64,000 bases of DNA from Methylotenera_A sp031422335 (GTDB lineage: Bacteria > Pseudomonadota > Gammaproteobacteria > Burkholderiales > Methylophilaceae). The DNA lies in assembly GCA_031422335.1 (NCBI GenBank), contig JANOQW010000008.1:62001-126000 (forward strand), written 5' to 3'. Below the pieces are notes generated by a model. The model was given only the letters and a program-made list of their open reading frames with translations, had not been told where the DNA came from and did not search any database. Position 1 is the stretch's first letter. Each line of letters begins with the position of its first letter. Below, piece after piece: positions 1 through 8,787 of this stretch. A program made the position numbers and the translations under genes.

Positions 1-61
1 TGAAAACACTCACTAATGCATGTTTAAAGACAAATATTGTGATTTTAGAATCGAGAACGAC

Positions 62-1474
62 ATGAACACCATGACAGATTTAAGCACCATCAATATTCAA
101 ACCATTGATTCTGCGCATTATATGCACCCATTCACCGACCACAAAGGCTTGTCGGCCAAAGGTGCGCGTATTATTACCAAGGCTGATAATATTTATATTT
201 GGGACTCTGAAGGCAATAAAATTCTCGATGCAATGTCTGGCTTGTGGTGCGTGAATGTGGGCTATGGCCAGCAAGCCTTAGTGGATGCGGCTTCCGAGCA
301 GATGACTGAGTTGCCTTATTACAATAGTTTTTTTCAAACCACCAATGTGCCAGCGGTAAAGTTAGCTGAAAAAATTGTGCAATTGGCGGGTGATAACTAT
401 AGCCACGTATTTTTTAGTAGCTCTGGCTCAGAGTCAAATGATACCAATATTAAAATGGTGCGCCATTATTGGACTACTTTAGGTCAACCAGAACGCTTCA
501 CTATCATTAGTCGCAACAACGCTTATCACGGCTCCACTTTGGCAGGCGGCTGTTTGGGTGGCATGGGCGGCATGCATGCGCAAGGCGGCATGATTCCTGG
601 CATAGCACATATCGAGCAACCTTATCATTACGGGATAGCGCCGAATGAAGACCGCGATGCATTTGGACTTCGAGCAGCGGGTTGGTTAGAGGCCAAAATT
701 TTAGAAATAGGCGCAGACAAAGTGGGTGCGTTTATTGGCGAGCCTGTGCAAGGCGCGGGCGGCGTCATCATTCCGCCTAAAACTTATTGGCCAGAGATTC
801 AGCGCATTTGCGATAAATATAATATTTTGCTCATTTGTGATGAAGTGATTTGTGGCTATGGCCGCGTCGGTAAATGGTTTGGAAGCCAGTTACTCGGCTG
901 CAAGCCCGATTTAATGACCTTTGCTAAAGGCGTCACTTCTGGCTATTTGCCACTAGGCGGCGTGGTAGTAGGCAAACGCGTGGCCAAAGTGCTGATTGAA
1001 CAAGGTGGCGATTTTAATCATGGCTATACCTATTCTGGCCATCCTGTGGCGTGTGCGGTTGGCTTGGCCAATATTGAGATTATCGAAAAAGAAGGTTTGG
1101 TAGAGCGTGTGCTCAATGAAACAGGGCCCTATTTAGCGCAACAATATGCTGAGCTGGCGAAGCATCCACTCGTCGGTGGCGCAGAAACCATCGGCCTAAT
1201 GGCAGGCTTCGTGTTGATGAAAGACAAGGCAAATCATCTGGCATTCGATGAAGATTTGGGTGTGGGCATGATGTGCCGCGCCCATTGCTTTGCCAATGGC
1301 CTCATCATGCGCGCGGTGGGCGATCGCATGATTATTGCGCCGCCATTAGTGATTACCAAAGCGCAAATAGACGAGATGATGGCGCTGATTTATAAATGCT
1401 TAAACGCCACACTAAAACAATTGCAAGAACACGGTTTAATGCAACATAATAGTGTTAATGCACACGCGGCATGA
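62..1474 (+). CDS. spuC: Putrescine:pyruvate-type aminotransferase (SpuC family)
   Basis: This is a class III PLP-dependent aminotransferase of about 470 residues. It would transfer the terminal amino group of putrescine to pyruvate, giving 4-aminobutyraldehyde and alanine in the cytosol. It reads closely like Pseudomonas SpuC, with the N-terminal HPFTDHKGLSAKGARIIT block, WDSEGNKILDAMSGLWCVNVGYG and a DEVICGYGR segment. The PLP lysine is Lys289 in TFAKGVTSGY. The reading frame is open from 20, but the ATG at 62 (or 71) is preferred because family similarity starts there. It is the first gene of the polyamine unit, 94 bp before the periplasmic binding protein gene. Other diamines or beta-alanine/pyruvate are possible substrates; the context favours putrescine. 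Confidence 0.88.
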   Translation: MNTMTDLSTINIQTIDSAHYMHPFTDHKGLSAKGARIITKADNIYIWDSEGNKILDAMSGLWCVNVGYGQQALVDAASEQMTELPYYNSFFQTTNVPAVKLAEKIVQLAGDNYSHVFFSSSGSESNDTNIKMVRHYWTTLGQPERFTIISRNNAYHGSTLAGGCLGGMGGMHAQGGMIPGIAHIEQPYHYGIAPNEDRDAFGLRAAGWLEAKILEIGADKVGAFIGEPVQGAGGVIIPPKTYWPEIQRICDKYNILLICDEVICGYGRVGKWFGSQLLGCKPDLMTFAKGVTSGYLPLGGVVVGKRVAKVLIEQGGDFNHGYTYSGHPVACAVGLANIEIIEKEGLVERVLNETGPYLAQQYAELAKHPLVGGAETIGLMAGFVLMKDKANHLAFDEDLGVGMMCRAHCFANGLIMRAVGDRMIIAPPLVITKAQIDEMMALIYKCLNATLKQLQEHGLMQHNSVNAHAA

Positions 1475-1568
1475 AGCACAACAGAGTACCTTAAAGCAGT
1501 GCGTTTTAACATGATAGAATTATTTGTAGCTTTTTCAATTGTTCACATTTTTAAAGGGGTTAATGGAT

Positions 1569-2738
1569 ATGAATTCAACTAAATACTTAATTGGCTTGGC
1601 GCTTATCAGCATCGGCTTAGTCACAACATCTTGTGGTAAACAAGAAGCAGAAACGACCGAAGCCACGCCTGAATCGACTGCTGCGGCACCTGTAGCAGCT
1701 GCAGATGGCGAAAATGTTTTGAATATCTACAACTGGTCAGATTATTTAGCCGAAGACACCATTCCTAATTTTGAAAAAGAAACGGGTATTAAAGTACGTT
1801 ACGATATATTTGATAGCAATGAAATTCTGCACGCTAAGTTAATGGCAAAAAATACTGGTTACGATATTGTGGTGCCATCTTCTAACTGGGCAAAGTTGCA
1901 AATTGATGGCGGCTTACATCAAAAATTAGATAAATCAAAAATCCCTAACTTAGCCAATTTAGACCCAGATATTTTGGCGCAAATGGCGACACTAGATCCA
2001 GGTAATGAATATATGGTGGATTGGTTGTGGAGCTATACCACTGTGGGTATTAATGTGGATAAGGTAAAAACTGCATTAGGTGATATGCCAATGCCAGAAA
2101 ATACTTGGGATTTAGTATTTGACCCAAAATATACCAGCAAGCTTAAATCTTGCGGCATTACTTTTTTAGATGCACCATCTGAGGTGTTTCCTATTGCGCT
2201 TAAATATGTGGGCAAAGAGCCGCACAGTAATAATGCAGATGATTATAAAGTGGCATATGAAATGCTAGCAAAGGTACGTCCTGATATTAAAAAATTCTCT
2301 TCTGGTGGTCAAATTGATGATTTGGCAGGTGGTAATGTGTGCGTGGCATTGGGCTGGGCGGGTGATTTCAACTTAGCACGCAATCGCTCTATCGAGAATA
2401 AATCACCACAAAACATAGAAGCGCTGATAACCAAAATGGGCGGCTATATGTTTATGGATGCGATGGTGATTCCGGCAGATGCAAAAAATGTAGAAAATGC
2501 ACATAAGTTTATTAACTATATTTTACGCCCTGAAGTGCACGCTGGCCTCACAAATGCGGTGACTTATGCCAACCCAAATAAAGCAGCAACACCGTTTGTG
2601 GATGAAGTAGTGCGCAACAATAAAACCATTTTCTTGTCATCAGAAGATGTGAAAAAATTGATTCCACCAGGTAACGTAGATAACGCAACACGCCGTGTAA
2701 TGACGCGTTACTTTACGCAGTTTAAAACAGGCTCATAA
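1569..2738 (+). CDS. potF: Putrescine-type ABC transporter substrate-binding protein (PotF/PotD family)
   Basis: This is the polyamine-binding component that delivers putrescine or spermidine to the PotGHI permease. Residues 1-22 form a signal sequence ending in TTSC, a plausible lipoprotein cysteine, so the protein may be tethered to the inner membrane rather than free as in E. coli PotF. A Thr/Ala/Glu-rich linker of about 35 residues follows. The mature domain opens with LNIYNWSDYLAEDTI, the hallmark of the PotD/PotF family. The frame is open from 1539, but the AAAGGGG ribosome site at about 1553-1559 has the best spacing for the ATG at 1569 (the ATG at 1563 is too close). Upstream is spuC; downstream is a stem-loop and then potG. 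Confidence 0.9.
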   Translation: MNSTKYLIGLALISIGLVTTSCGKQEAETTEATPESTAAAPVAAADGENVLNIYNWSDYLAEDTIPNFEKETGIKVRYDIFDSNEILHAKLMAKNTGYDIVVPSSNWAKLQIDGGLHQKLDKSKIPNLANLDPDILAQMATLDPGNEYMVDWLWSYTTVGINVDKVKTALGDMPMPENTWDLVFDPKYTSKLKSCGITFLDAPSEVFPIALKYVGKEPHSNNADDYKVAYEMLAKVRPDIKKFSSGGQIDDLAGGNVCVALGWAGDFNLARNRSIENKSPQNIEALITKMGGYMFMDAMVIPADAKNVENAHKFINYILRPEVHAGLTNAVTYANPNKAATPFVDEVVRNNKTIFLSSEDVKKLIPPGNVDNATRRVMTRYFTQFKTGS

Positions 2739-2749
2739 GCAAAAATAAT

Positions 2750-2810
2750 TTGCATGCTTAGTCTTATCTTAAGCTTAGTCTTGCTTAAGACAGCACTGCT
2801 AGGCATGCAA
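2750..2810 (+). terminator. Intercistronic nested stem-loop between potF and potG
   Basis: There are two nested inverted repeats. The outer arms TTGCATGC (2750-2757) and GCATGCAA (2803-2810) enclose inner arms TCTTAAGC (2767-2774) and GCTTAAGA (2783-2790). No T-tract follows, so it is not a classical intrinsic terminator. Its position right after the binding-protein gene fits a 3'-end stabiliser or partial terminator that keeps potF mRNA more abundant than permease mRNA, as is known for other ABC operons. The role is inferred. Confidence 0.5.
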
Positions 2811-2861
2811 CTTTGCTTGAATTACTTATAACTAAAATAGCTACTCAAATACGGGGTCATT

Positions 2862-3992
2862 ATGGCGACTGCACCAAAACCACAAACAGGCACTCAAGCG
2901 GCTGAAAAAGAAGTACTACTTAGGGTTGAAAACGTTACCAAAATTTATGATGGCAGTGTAAAAGCGGTAGATGATGTGTCGCTTAGCGTAACTAAAGGTG
3001 AAATTTTTGGGTTGCTGGGTGGCTCGGGTTGCGGTAAATCAACCTTGCTGCGTATGTTGGCTGGGTTTGAGGCGCCAACCAAAGGTAAGATTTTTTTGGC
3101 TGGGCAAGATATTACTAACGTGCCAGCCTATCAACGCCCGATTAATATGATGTTTCAATCGTATGCGTTGTTTCCGCATTTAAGTGTCTGGGAAAACATT
3201 GCGTTTGGTTTAAAGCGTGATGGCATGCCAAAAGAGCAAATTGCCGAACGGGTAGAGAAAATGCTTGGGCTAGTGCAATTAAGTAAATTTGTGCAACGTA
3301 AACCGCATCAACTGTCTGGTGGACAACAGCAACGCGTGGCCTTGGCGCGCAGCTTGGCCAAACGGCCACAACTTTTATTATTAGATGAGCCATTAGGCGC
3401 TCTAGATAAAAAATTACGCGAAACTACGCAGTTAGAGTTGGTGAATATTATTGAGCAAGTAGGTGTGACTTGTGTGCTGGTGACGCATGATCAAGAAGAA
3501 GCCATGACCATGGCCAGCCGTATTGCGGTGATGAGTGAAGGTTATTTCCTGCAGGTGGGCGAACCTGATACCGTGTATGAAATGCCGAATAGCCGCAAAG
3601 TGGCCGATTTTATTGGCAATGTGAATATGTTTGAAGGCATCATTGAAGAAGATGAATCTGACCACGTAACAGTGCGCTGCGCTGAGTGCGTGCATTATGT
3701 GGGGCATGGCATTAGCGGGCATAGCGGTATGAATGTGGGTGTAGCAGTGCGGCCAGAAAAAGTCATGTTATCTAAAGATAAACCCAAAGGGGATTACAAC
3801 TGGACTGAGGGCGAAGTGACTGAGATTGTCTATTTTGGGGCACACACCACCTATCACCTGAAACTGGCGACTGGCATGGTGCTTAAAGCGCAAGAAATAA
3901 ATAATACGCGTGATTTAAGCTGTGGGCTGACTTGGGGCGACCGCGCTTATGCACATTGGAATGATCAAGCAATGATTGTGTTAACTCAATAG
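2862..3992 (+). CDS. potG: Putrescine ABC transporter ATP-binding protein
   Basis: This is the cytoplasmic ATPase subunit that powers polyamine import. Visible motifs are Walker A GGSGCGKST (residues 53-61), the Q-loop glutamine near 99, the signature LSGGQ (151-155) and Walker B LLLLDEP (171-177), with the switch histidine in LVTHDQEE. The last 130 residues form a TOBE-like regulatory domain (AVRPEKVMLSK), usual for PotG/PotA at 370-380 residues. A GGGGTC ribosome site lies just before the ATG. potH begins 10 bp after the stop codon, so translation is probably coupled. Confidence 0.93.
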   Translation: MATAPKPQTGTQAAEKEVLLRVENVTKIYDGSVKAVDDVSLSVTKGEIFGLLGGSGCGKSTLLRMLAGFEAPTKGKIFLAGQDITNVPAYQRPINMMFQSYALFPHLSVWENIAFGLKRDGMPKEQIAERVEKMLGLVQLSKFVQRKPHQLSGGQQQRVALARSLAKRPQLLLLDEPLGALDKKLRETTQLELVNIIEQVGVTCVLVTHDQEEAMTMASRIAVMSEGYFLQVGEPDTVYEMPNSRKVADFIGNVNMFEGIIEEDESDHVTVRCAECVHYVGHGISGHSGMNVGVAVRPEKVMLSKDKPKGDYNWTEGEVTEIVYFGAHTTYHLKLATGMVLKAQEINNTRDLSCGLTWGDRAYAHWNDQAMIVLTQ

Positions 3993-4002
3993 GGAGTGCG
4001 AA

Positions 4003-4908
4003 ATGGCAAAATCTAAAAACGCATTTCTCAAATTTATCAGTGGCCGCATGCTCATAATTGGCCTGCCGTATATTTGGTTTATTCTGCTGGCAGCTATACC
4101 GCTAATCATCGTGCTTAAAATCAGCCTATCTAGCATGGGCGCGGCTTCTGTCACAGATATGATTGATTGGAGCAAAGGCTGGCCATCGCTCACCTTAAAT
4201 TTTGAGAGTTATCAGTTTATTTTGAAAGATGCGCTGTATGTGAAGACCTATCTTTCATCGATTAAATACGCGTTGATTACCACCATTATTTGCTTAACCA
4301 TTGGCTATCCGTTTGCTTATTTTATGGCACGCGCACCCAAGCACATGCAGCCTACGCTGTTGATGCTGATTATGTTGCCGTTTTGGACATCATTTTTACT
4401 GCGTATTTATGCGTGGAAAACACTTTTAGTTAATAACGGTGTTATTAACAATGCCCTGATGAGTTTAGGTGTGATTAGCGAGCCAATCTCGATGATGAAC
4501 ACACCATTTTCCCTGATTATTGGCATGGTGTACTCCTATTTACCTTTTATGATTTTACCGCTGTATGCTAACTTATCTAAGCTAGATGTACGCTATTTAG
4601 AAGCGGCAGCCGATTTAGGCACTAGCCCGCTTAAAACCTTTTGGTTGATTACTGTACCACTCTCCAAAGCTGGCATCATTGCAGGCTCCATGTTGGTATT
4701 TATCCCTGCGATTGGCGAGTATGTGATTCCAGAATTATTGGGCGGACCAGATACCTTAATGATAGGCCGTGTGTTGTGGGATGAGTTCTTTAGCAATAAC
4801 GATTGGCCGATGGCTTCAGCTGTGGCCGTGGTGATGATTCTGTTGATTCTGGTGCCGATGGCTTTACTGAATAAATACCAATCAGATCAGGCGGAGGTAA
4901 AAGCATGA
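4003..4908 (+). CDS. potH: Putrescine ABC transporter permease
   Basis: This is the first of two inner-membrane permease subunits forming the polyamine channel. It has 301 residues and about six hydrophobic helices; the first is around residues 18-40. The EAA loop that contacts the ATPase is visible as EAAADLGTSPLKTFWLITVPLSKAGIIAG, of which only the start EAAADLG is diagnostic. The gene lies between potG (10 bp upstream) and potI, which it overlaps by 4 bp at ATGA. Confidence 0.92.
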   Translation: MAKSKNAFLKFISGRMLIIGLPYIWFILLAAIPLIIVLKISLSSMGAASVTDMIDWSKGWPSLTLNFESYQFILKDALYVKTYLSSIKYALITTIICLTIGYPFAYFMARAPKHMQPTLLMLIMLPFWTSFLLRIYAWKTLLVNNGVINNALMSLGVISEPISMMNTPFSLIIGMVYSYLPFMILPLYANLSKLDVRYLEAAADLGTSPLKTFWLITVPLSKAGIIAGSMLVFIPAIGEYVIPELLGGPDTLMIGRVLWDEFFSNNDWPMASAVAVVMILLILVPMALLNKYQSDQAEVKA

Positions 4909-5750
4909 GCCAAAGCCTAAATAAGTATTTTGGTAAAGCTTGGATGCTGGCAGTGTATGCATTTTTGTACTTACCCATCTTTACACTGGTCATCTATTCA
5001 TTTAACGATTCTAGATTGGTCACCGTATGGAGTCATGCCAGTTTTCGCTGGTATCACGCTTTGGTAAAAGATGCAGATTTAATCTCTGCCGTTTGGCTGT
5101 CATTAAAAATTGCCTTTTTGTCGGCGCTTATGTCAGTGTTTTTTGGCACGTTTGTGGCGTTTGCACTTAATCGTTACAAGCGTTTTATGGGCCGTACCTT
5201 GTTATCTTCTATGGCCAATATGCCATTGGTGATGCCAGAAGTGATTGTTGGTTTGGCGCTGTTGTTGATGCTGGTTTCTGTGCAACACTGGCTGGGCTTT
5301 CCGCAACGTGGTTTGTTTACTATTTTGCTTGGCCATGCGCTTCTAGGTACTGCCTATGCAGCAGTGGTGGTGACATCACGCTTAAAAGAAATGGATGGGC
5401 GCTTAGATGAAGCGGCGATGGATTTAGGTAGTAAACCATGGCAAGTGTTTACGCTGGTGACATTTCCGCTACTCGTTCCGGCATTGGTGTCAGCATTTTT
5501 ACTCACGTTTACCTTGTCGTTTGATGATGTGGTGTTATCGGCTTTCTTATCTGGTCCGGGCTATAACACCATGCCCATGGTGATATTCTCACGCGCGCGC
5601 TTGGGCTTAAATCCCACCATTAATGCGGTGGCTACGGTCACCATTGTGGTGGTGACGATCGCAGTCATTGCCTCTAGCTTTTACACCTCGCGCCAAGAGC
5701 GCAAACGTAAACGTGAAACCGCCTTGGCCTATAGTGATGGCAATAAATAA
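4905..5750 (+). CDS. potI: Putrescine ABC transporter permease
   Basis: This is the second permease subunit, of 281 residues. It has a first membrane helix at about residues 12-33 (YAFLYLPIFTLVIYSF, typical of PotI/PotC) and an EAA loop EAAMDLGSKPWQVFTLVTFP. The start codon overlaps the potH stop codon (ATGA), indicating coupled translation. The C-terminus is basic (RQERKRKRE) and probably cytoplasmic. Only 17 bp separate it from gabD, which ties the importer to the catabolic enzymes. Confidence 0.92.
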   Translation: MSQSLNKYFGKAWMLAVYAFLYLPIFTLVIYSFNDSRLVTVWSHASFRWYHALVKDADLISAVWLSLKIAFLSALMSVFFGTFVAFALNRYKRFMGRTLLSSMANMPLVMPEVIVGLALLLMLVSVQHWLGFPQRGLFTILLGHALLGTAYAAVVVTSRLKEMDGRLDEAAMDLGSKPWQVFTLVTFPLLVPALVSAFLLTFTLSFDDVVLSAFLSGPGYNTMPMVIFSRARLGLNPTINAVATVTIVVVTIAVIASSFYTSRQERKRKRETALAYSDGNK

Positions 5751-5767
5751 TTCTGGTAACTATTTTA

Positions 5768-7237
5768 ATGACAGTACAAACAATCGCGATAAAGCATGCG
5801 GCTTTATTAAAACCAGCTAAAGCCTTATTGGCTGGCGCTTGGCAGCCTGCTGATTCTGGCGAAACTATACAAGTGACTAATCCAGCCAATGGCATGGTGG
5901 TGGGTGAGGTGCCGCGCATGGGCAAGGCAGAAACTGCGCGTGCGGTTGTTGCTAGTGCTGTCGCCCAAAAGCAATGGAAAACACTGACAGCGGCTGCGCG
6001 TGCAGCTATTCTTAAACGCTGGTTTGATTTAATTAAATTGCATGCCGAAGATTTAGCGCAAATTTTAACCGCTGAGCAAGGCAAGCCGTTGGCCGAGGCG
6101 CGCGGAGAGGTGAATTACGGCGCCAGTTTTATTGAGTGGTTTGCTGAAGAAGCTAAGCGTGTTTATGGCGAAACCATCCCCAGCCCAGCCAATGATCGCC
6201 GCTTATTAGTGATTAAACAGCCCATTGGTGTTACAGCAGCGATTACACCATGGAACTTTCCAATTGCAATGATTACCCGCAAAGCCGCACCAGCATTGGC
6301 TGCTGGCTGCTCCATGATTATCAAACCAGCCGAACAAACCCCATTGTCAGCGATTGCATTAGCTGTGCTAGCAGAAGAAGCTGGCGTGCCAAGTGGTGTG
6401 TTGCAAGTGATTACTGGAAAATCGCGCGAGATAGGCGCGGTATTATGTGAGAGCGAAATTGTGAGCAAATTATCGTTTACTGGCAGCACCGAGGTGGGTC
6501 GCGTGCTAATGGCACAATGTGCGCCTACCATTAAAAAATTATCGCTTGAATTGGGCGGCAACGCGCCGTTTATCGTGTTTGACGATGCCGATTTAGACGC
6601 TGCAGTAGAAGGCGCAATGATAAGCAAATTCCGCAATGCTGGCCAAACCTGCGTGTGCGCAAATCGCCTATTTGTACAAGACGGCGTGTTTGACGCGTTT
6701 GCGGCAAAACTGGCTGCAAAAGTAGCCGCGCTGCAAGTGGGTGATGGCACTGCAGCAGGCACTACACAAGGACCATTAATTGATATGGCGGCTATTGAAA
6801 AAACAGAAAGCCATATTGCAGATGCCATACAAAAAGGTGCAAAACTACTGCAAGGTGGCAAGCGTCATACACTAGGTAGCTCGTTTTTTGAGCCAACCGT
6901 GTTGGCAGGCGTTACTGCAGATGCGCTGATTTTTAAAGAAGAAACCTTTGGCCCAGTGGCGCCGTTGTTCCGCTTTAAAACCGATGATGAAGTGATAGAG
7001 CTGGCTAACAGAACTAAGTTTGGTTTGGCGTCATACTTTTACAGCCGTGATATTGGGCGTATTTGGCGAGTGGCAGAAGCTCTGGAATACGGCATGGTGG
7101 GTGTGAATACGGGCATGATTTCTAACGAAGTTGCACCATTTGGTGGTGTCAAGCAATCAGGATTAGGTCGCGAAGGTTCGCATCACGGAATTGATGAGTA
7201 TTTAGAAATTAAATATATTGCGATGGCTGGTATATAA
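5768..7237 (+). CDS. gabD: Succinate-semialdehyde dehydrogenase, NADP-type
   Basis: This cytosolic enzyme oxidises succinate semialdehyde to succinate, the last step of GABA breakdown. It is a 489-residue aldehyde dehydrogenase with the nucleotide-binding segment ITPWNFPIAMITRKAAPALAAG, the general-base glutamate in LELGGNAPF and the catalytic Cys295 in AGQTCVCANR. The GabD-like N-terminus and the neighbouring gabT favour succinate semialdehyde over glutarate semialdehyde as substrate. It lies 17 bp after potI and 22 bp before the second dehydrogenase, so it very likely shares their transcript. Confidence 0.9.
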   Translation: MTVQTIAIKHAALLKPAKALLAGAWQPADSGETIQVTNPANGMVVGEVPRMGKAETARAVVASAVAQKQWKTLTAAARAAILKRWFDLIKLHAEDLAQILTAEQGKPLAEARGEVNYGASFIEWFAEEAKRVYGETIPSPANDRRLLVIKQPIGVTAAITPWNFPIAMITRKAAPALAAGCSMIIKPAEQTPLSAIALAVLAEEAGVPSGVLQVITGKSREIGAVLCESEIVSKLSFTGSTEVGRVLMAQCAPTIKKLSLELGGNAPFIVFDDADLDAAVEGAMISKFRNAGQTCVCANRLFVQDGVFDAFAAKLAAKVAALQVGDGTAAGTTQGPLIDMAAIEKTESHIADAIQKGAKLLQGGKRHTLGSSFFEPTVLAGVTADALIFKEETFGPVAPLFRFKTDDEVIELANRTKFGLASYFYSRDIGRIWRVAEALEYGMVGVNTGMISNEVAPFGGVKQSGLGREGSHHGIDEYLEIKYIAMAGI

Positions 7238-7259
7238 GAGGATAGGTCGATAAATAAAC

Positions 7260-8756
7260 ATGGATGCAAAAGTAAAAATTGATTGGCATGCACGCGCTAA
7301 AGCACTAAAAATCGATGGCCGCGCAGTTATTAACGGTAAGCGTATTAATGCGGCTGATAGTGGCACATTTGAATGCTTTTCGCCAATAGATAATCGTAAA
7401 CTTGCCGATGTGGCCAGTTGCAAATCTACCGATGTTGATTTAGCGGTTGCGGCGGCACGCGCAGCTTTTAATGCGCGCACTTGGGCAGGCCAAACGCCGC
7501 GTGAGCGCAAACAAATCATGATTAAATTTGCCGATTTAATAATAGCGAATCGTGAAGAATTAGCGCTGCTAGAAACCTTAGATATGGGCAAGCCAATTAC
7601 TGCCAGCTTGAATGTAGATGTGAATTCTGCCGCCAATAGTTTGCGTTGGTTTGGCGAGGCGATTGATAAAGTATATGACGAAATTGCGCCTACCGCTGAA
7701 CATACGCTCGCCATGATTACGCGTGAGCCCATTGGCGTAGTTGGCGCGATTGTGCCGTGGAATTACCCGATGCTAATGGCCTGTTGGAAAATTGCCCCGG
7801 CTTTGGCTTCTGGCAATAGTGTGGTGTTAAAACCATCTGAAAAATCACCACTTTCGGCCTTAAAAATTGGCGACTTAGCGCTGCAAGCTGGCATACCTGC
7901 AGGTGTGCTGAATATTGTGCCAGGCTTTGGCGCAGAGGCAGGGTCACCATTGGCGCTGCACATGGATGTGGATTGCATTGCCTTTACTGGCTCTACTGGT
8001 GTTGGTAAGAAAATTCAAATCATGGCCGGCCAAAGCAATTTAAAACGCGCCTGGTGCGAGCTGGGTGGCAAATCGCCCAATATTGTATTTGCTGATTGCA
8101 AAGATTTAGACCGTGCGGCTGAGGCGAGCGCGGGTTCGATTTTTTACAACCAAGGTGAAAGCTGCAACGCGCCTTCACGTTTGCTGGTCGAGCGCAGTAT
8201 TAAAGATAAGTTAGTGCAAAAAATATTGGCCGAGCTTAAAAATTATCAGCCTGGCGACCCGTTAGATGAAGCGACCAACATGGGCGCGATGGTGGATTGT
8301 GGGCAGATGCAAAATGTATTGAAATATATAGAATCAGGCAGGCTGGAAGGCGCGTCCCTGTTGGCTGGTGGCGCACAGGTAAAAGCTGAATCGGGCGGCT
8401 TTTATATTAGCCCAACTGTGTTTGATCACGTGACCAATGATATGAAAATTGCGGCCGAAGAAATTTTCGGACCAGTGCTATCTATTATCACTTTCGATAC
8501 GGTGGAAGAGGCAGTTGCCATTGCCAACGATACCGAATATGGCTTGGCAGCAGCAGTGTGGACGCAAGATATTACTAAGGCGCACATGGTGGCCAAGCGT
8601 TTACGCGCTGGCACTGTGCATGTGAATAGTTATGATGAAGACGATATTACTGTGCCATTTGGTGGCTATAAACAAAGTGGCAATGGGCGCGATAAATCGC
8701 TGCATGCGCTAGAAAAATACACCGAATTAAAGACGACTTGGATCCGCCTTAATTAG
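7260..8756 (+). CDS. puuC: PuuC-like aldehyde dehydrogenase (4-aminobutyraldehyde type)
   Basis: This 498-residue aldehyde dehydrogenase resembles E. coli PuuC along its length, including NRKLADVASCKSTDVD near the N-terminus and the C-terminal block GYKQSGNGRDKSLHALEKYTELKTTW. The catalytic cysteine is Cys302 in NQGESCNAPSR, and the base glutamate is in CELGGKSPN. No puuA or puuD is seen nearby and spuC is present, so its likely substrate is free 4-aminobutyraldehyde made by SpuC rather than the gamma-glutamylated form. That is inference. It lies between gabD and gabT in one tight series. Confidence 0.87.
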   Translation: MDAKVKIDWHARAKALKIDGRAVINGKRINAADSGTFECFSPIDNRKLADVASCKSTDVDLAVAAARAAFNARTWAGQTPRERKQIMIKFADLIIANREELALLETLDMGKPITASLNVDVNSAANSLRWFGEAIDKVYDEIAPTAEHTLAMITREPIGVVGAIVPWNYPMLMACWKIAPALASGNSVVLKPSEKSPLSALKIGDLALQAGIPAGVLNIVPGFGAEAGSPLALHMDVDCIAFTGSTGVGKKIQIMAGQSNLKRAWCELGGKSPNIVFADCKDLDRAAEASAGSIFYNQGESCNAPSRLLVERSIKDKLVQKILAELKNYQPGDPLDEATNMGAMVDCGQMQNVLKYIESGRLEGASLLAGGAQVKAESGGFYISPTVFDHVTNDMKIAAEEIFGPVLSIITFDTVEEAVAIANDTEYGLAAAVWTQDITKAHMVAKRLRAGTVHVNSYDEDDITVPFGGYKQSGNGRDKSLHALEKYTELKTTWIRLN

Positions 8757-8787
8757 TTAAAGGCGCATAATTAAGCAAGGATACATC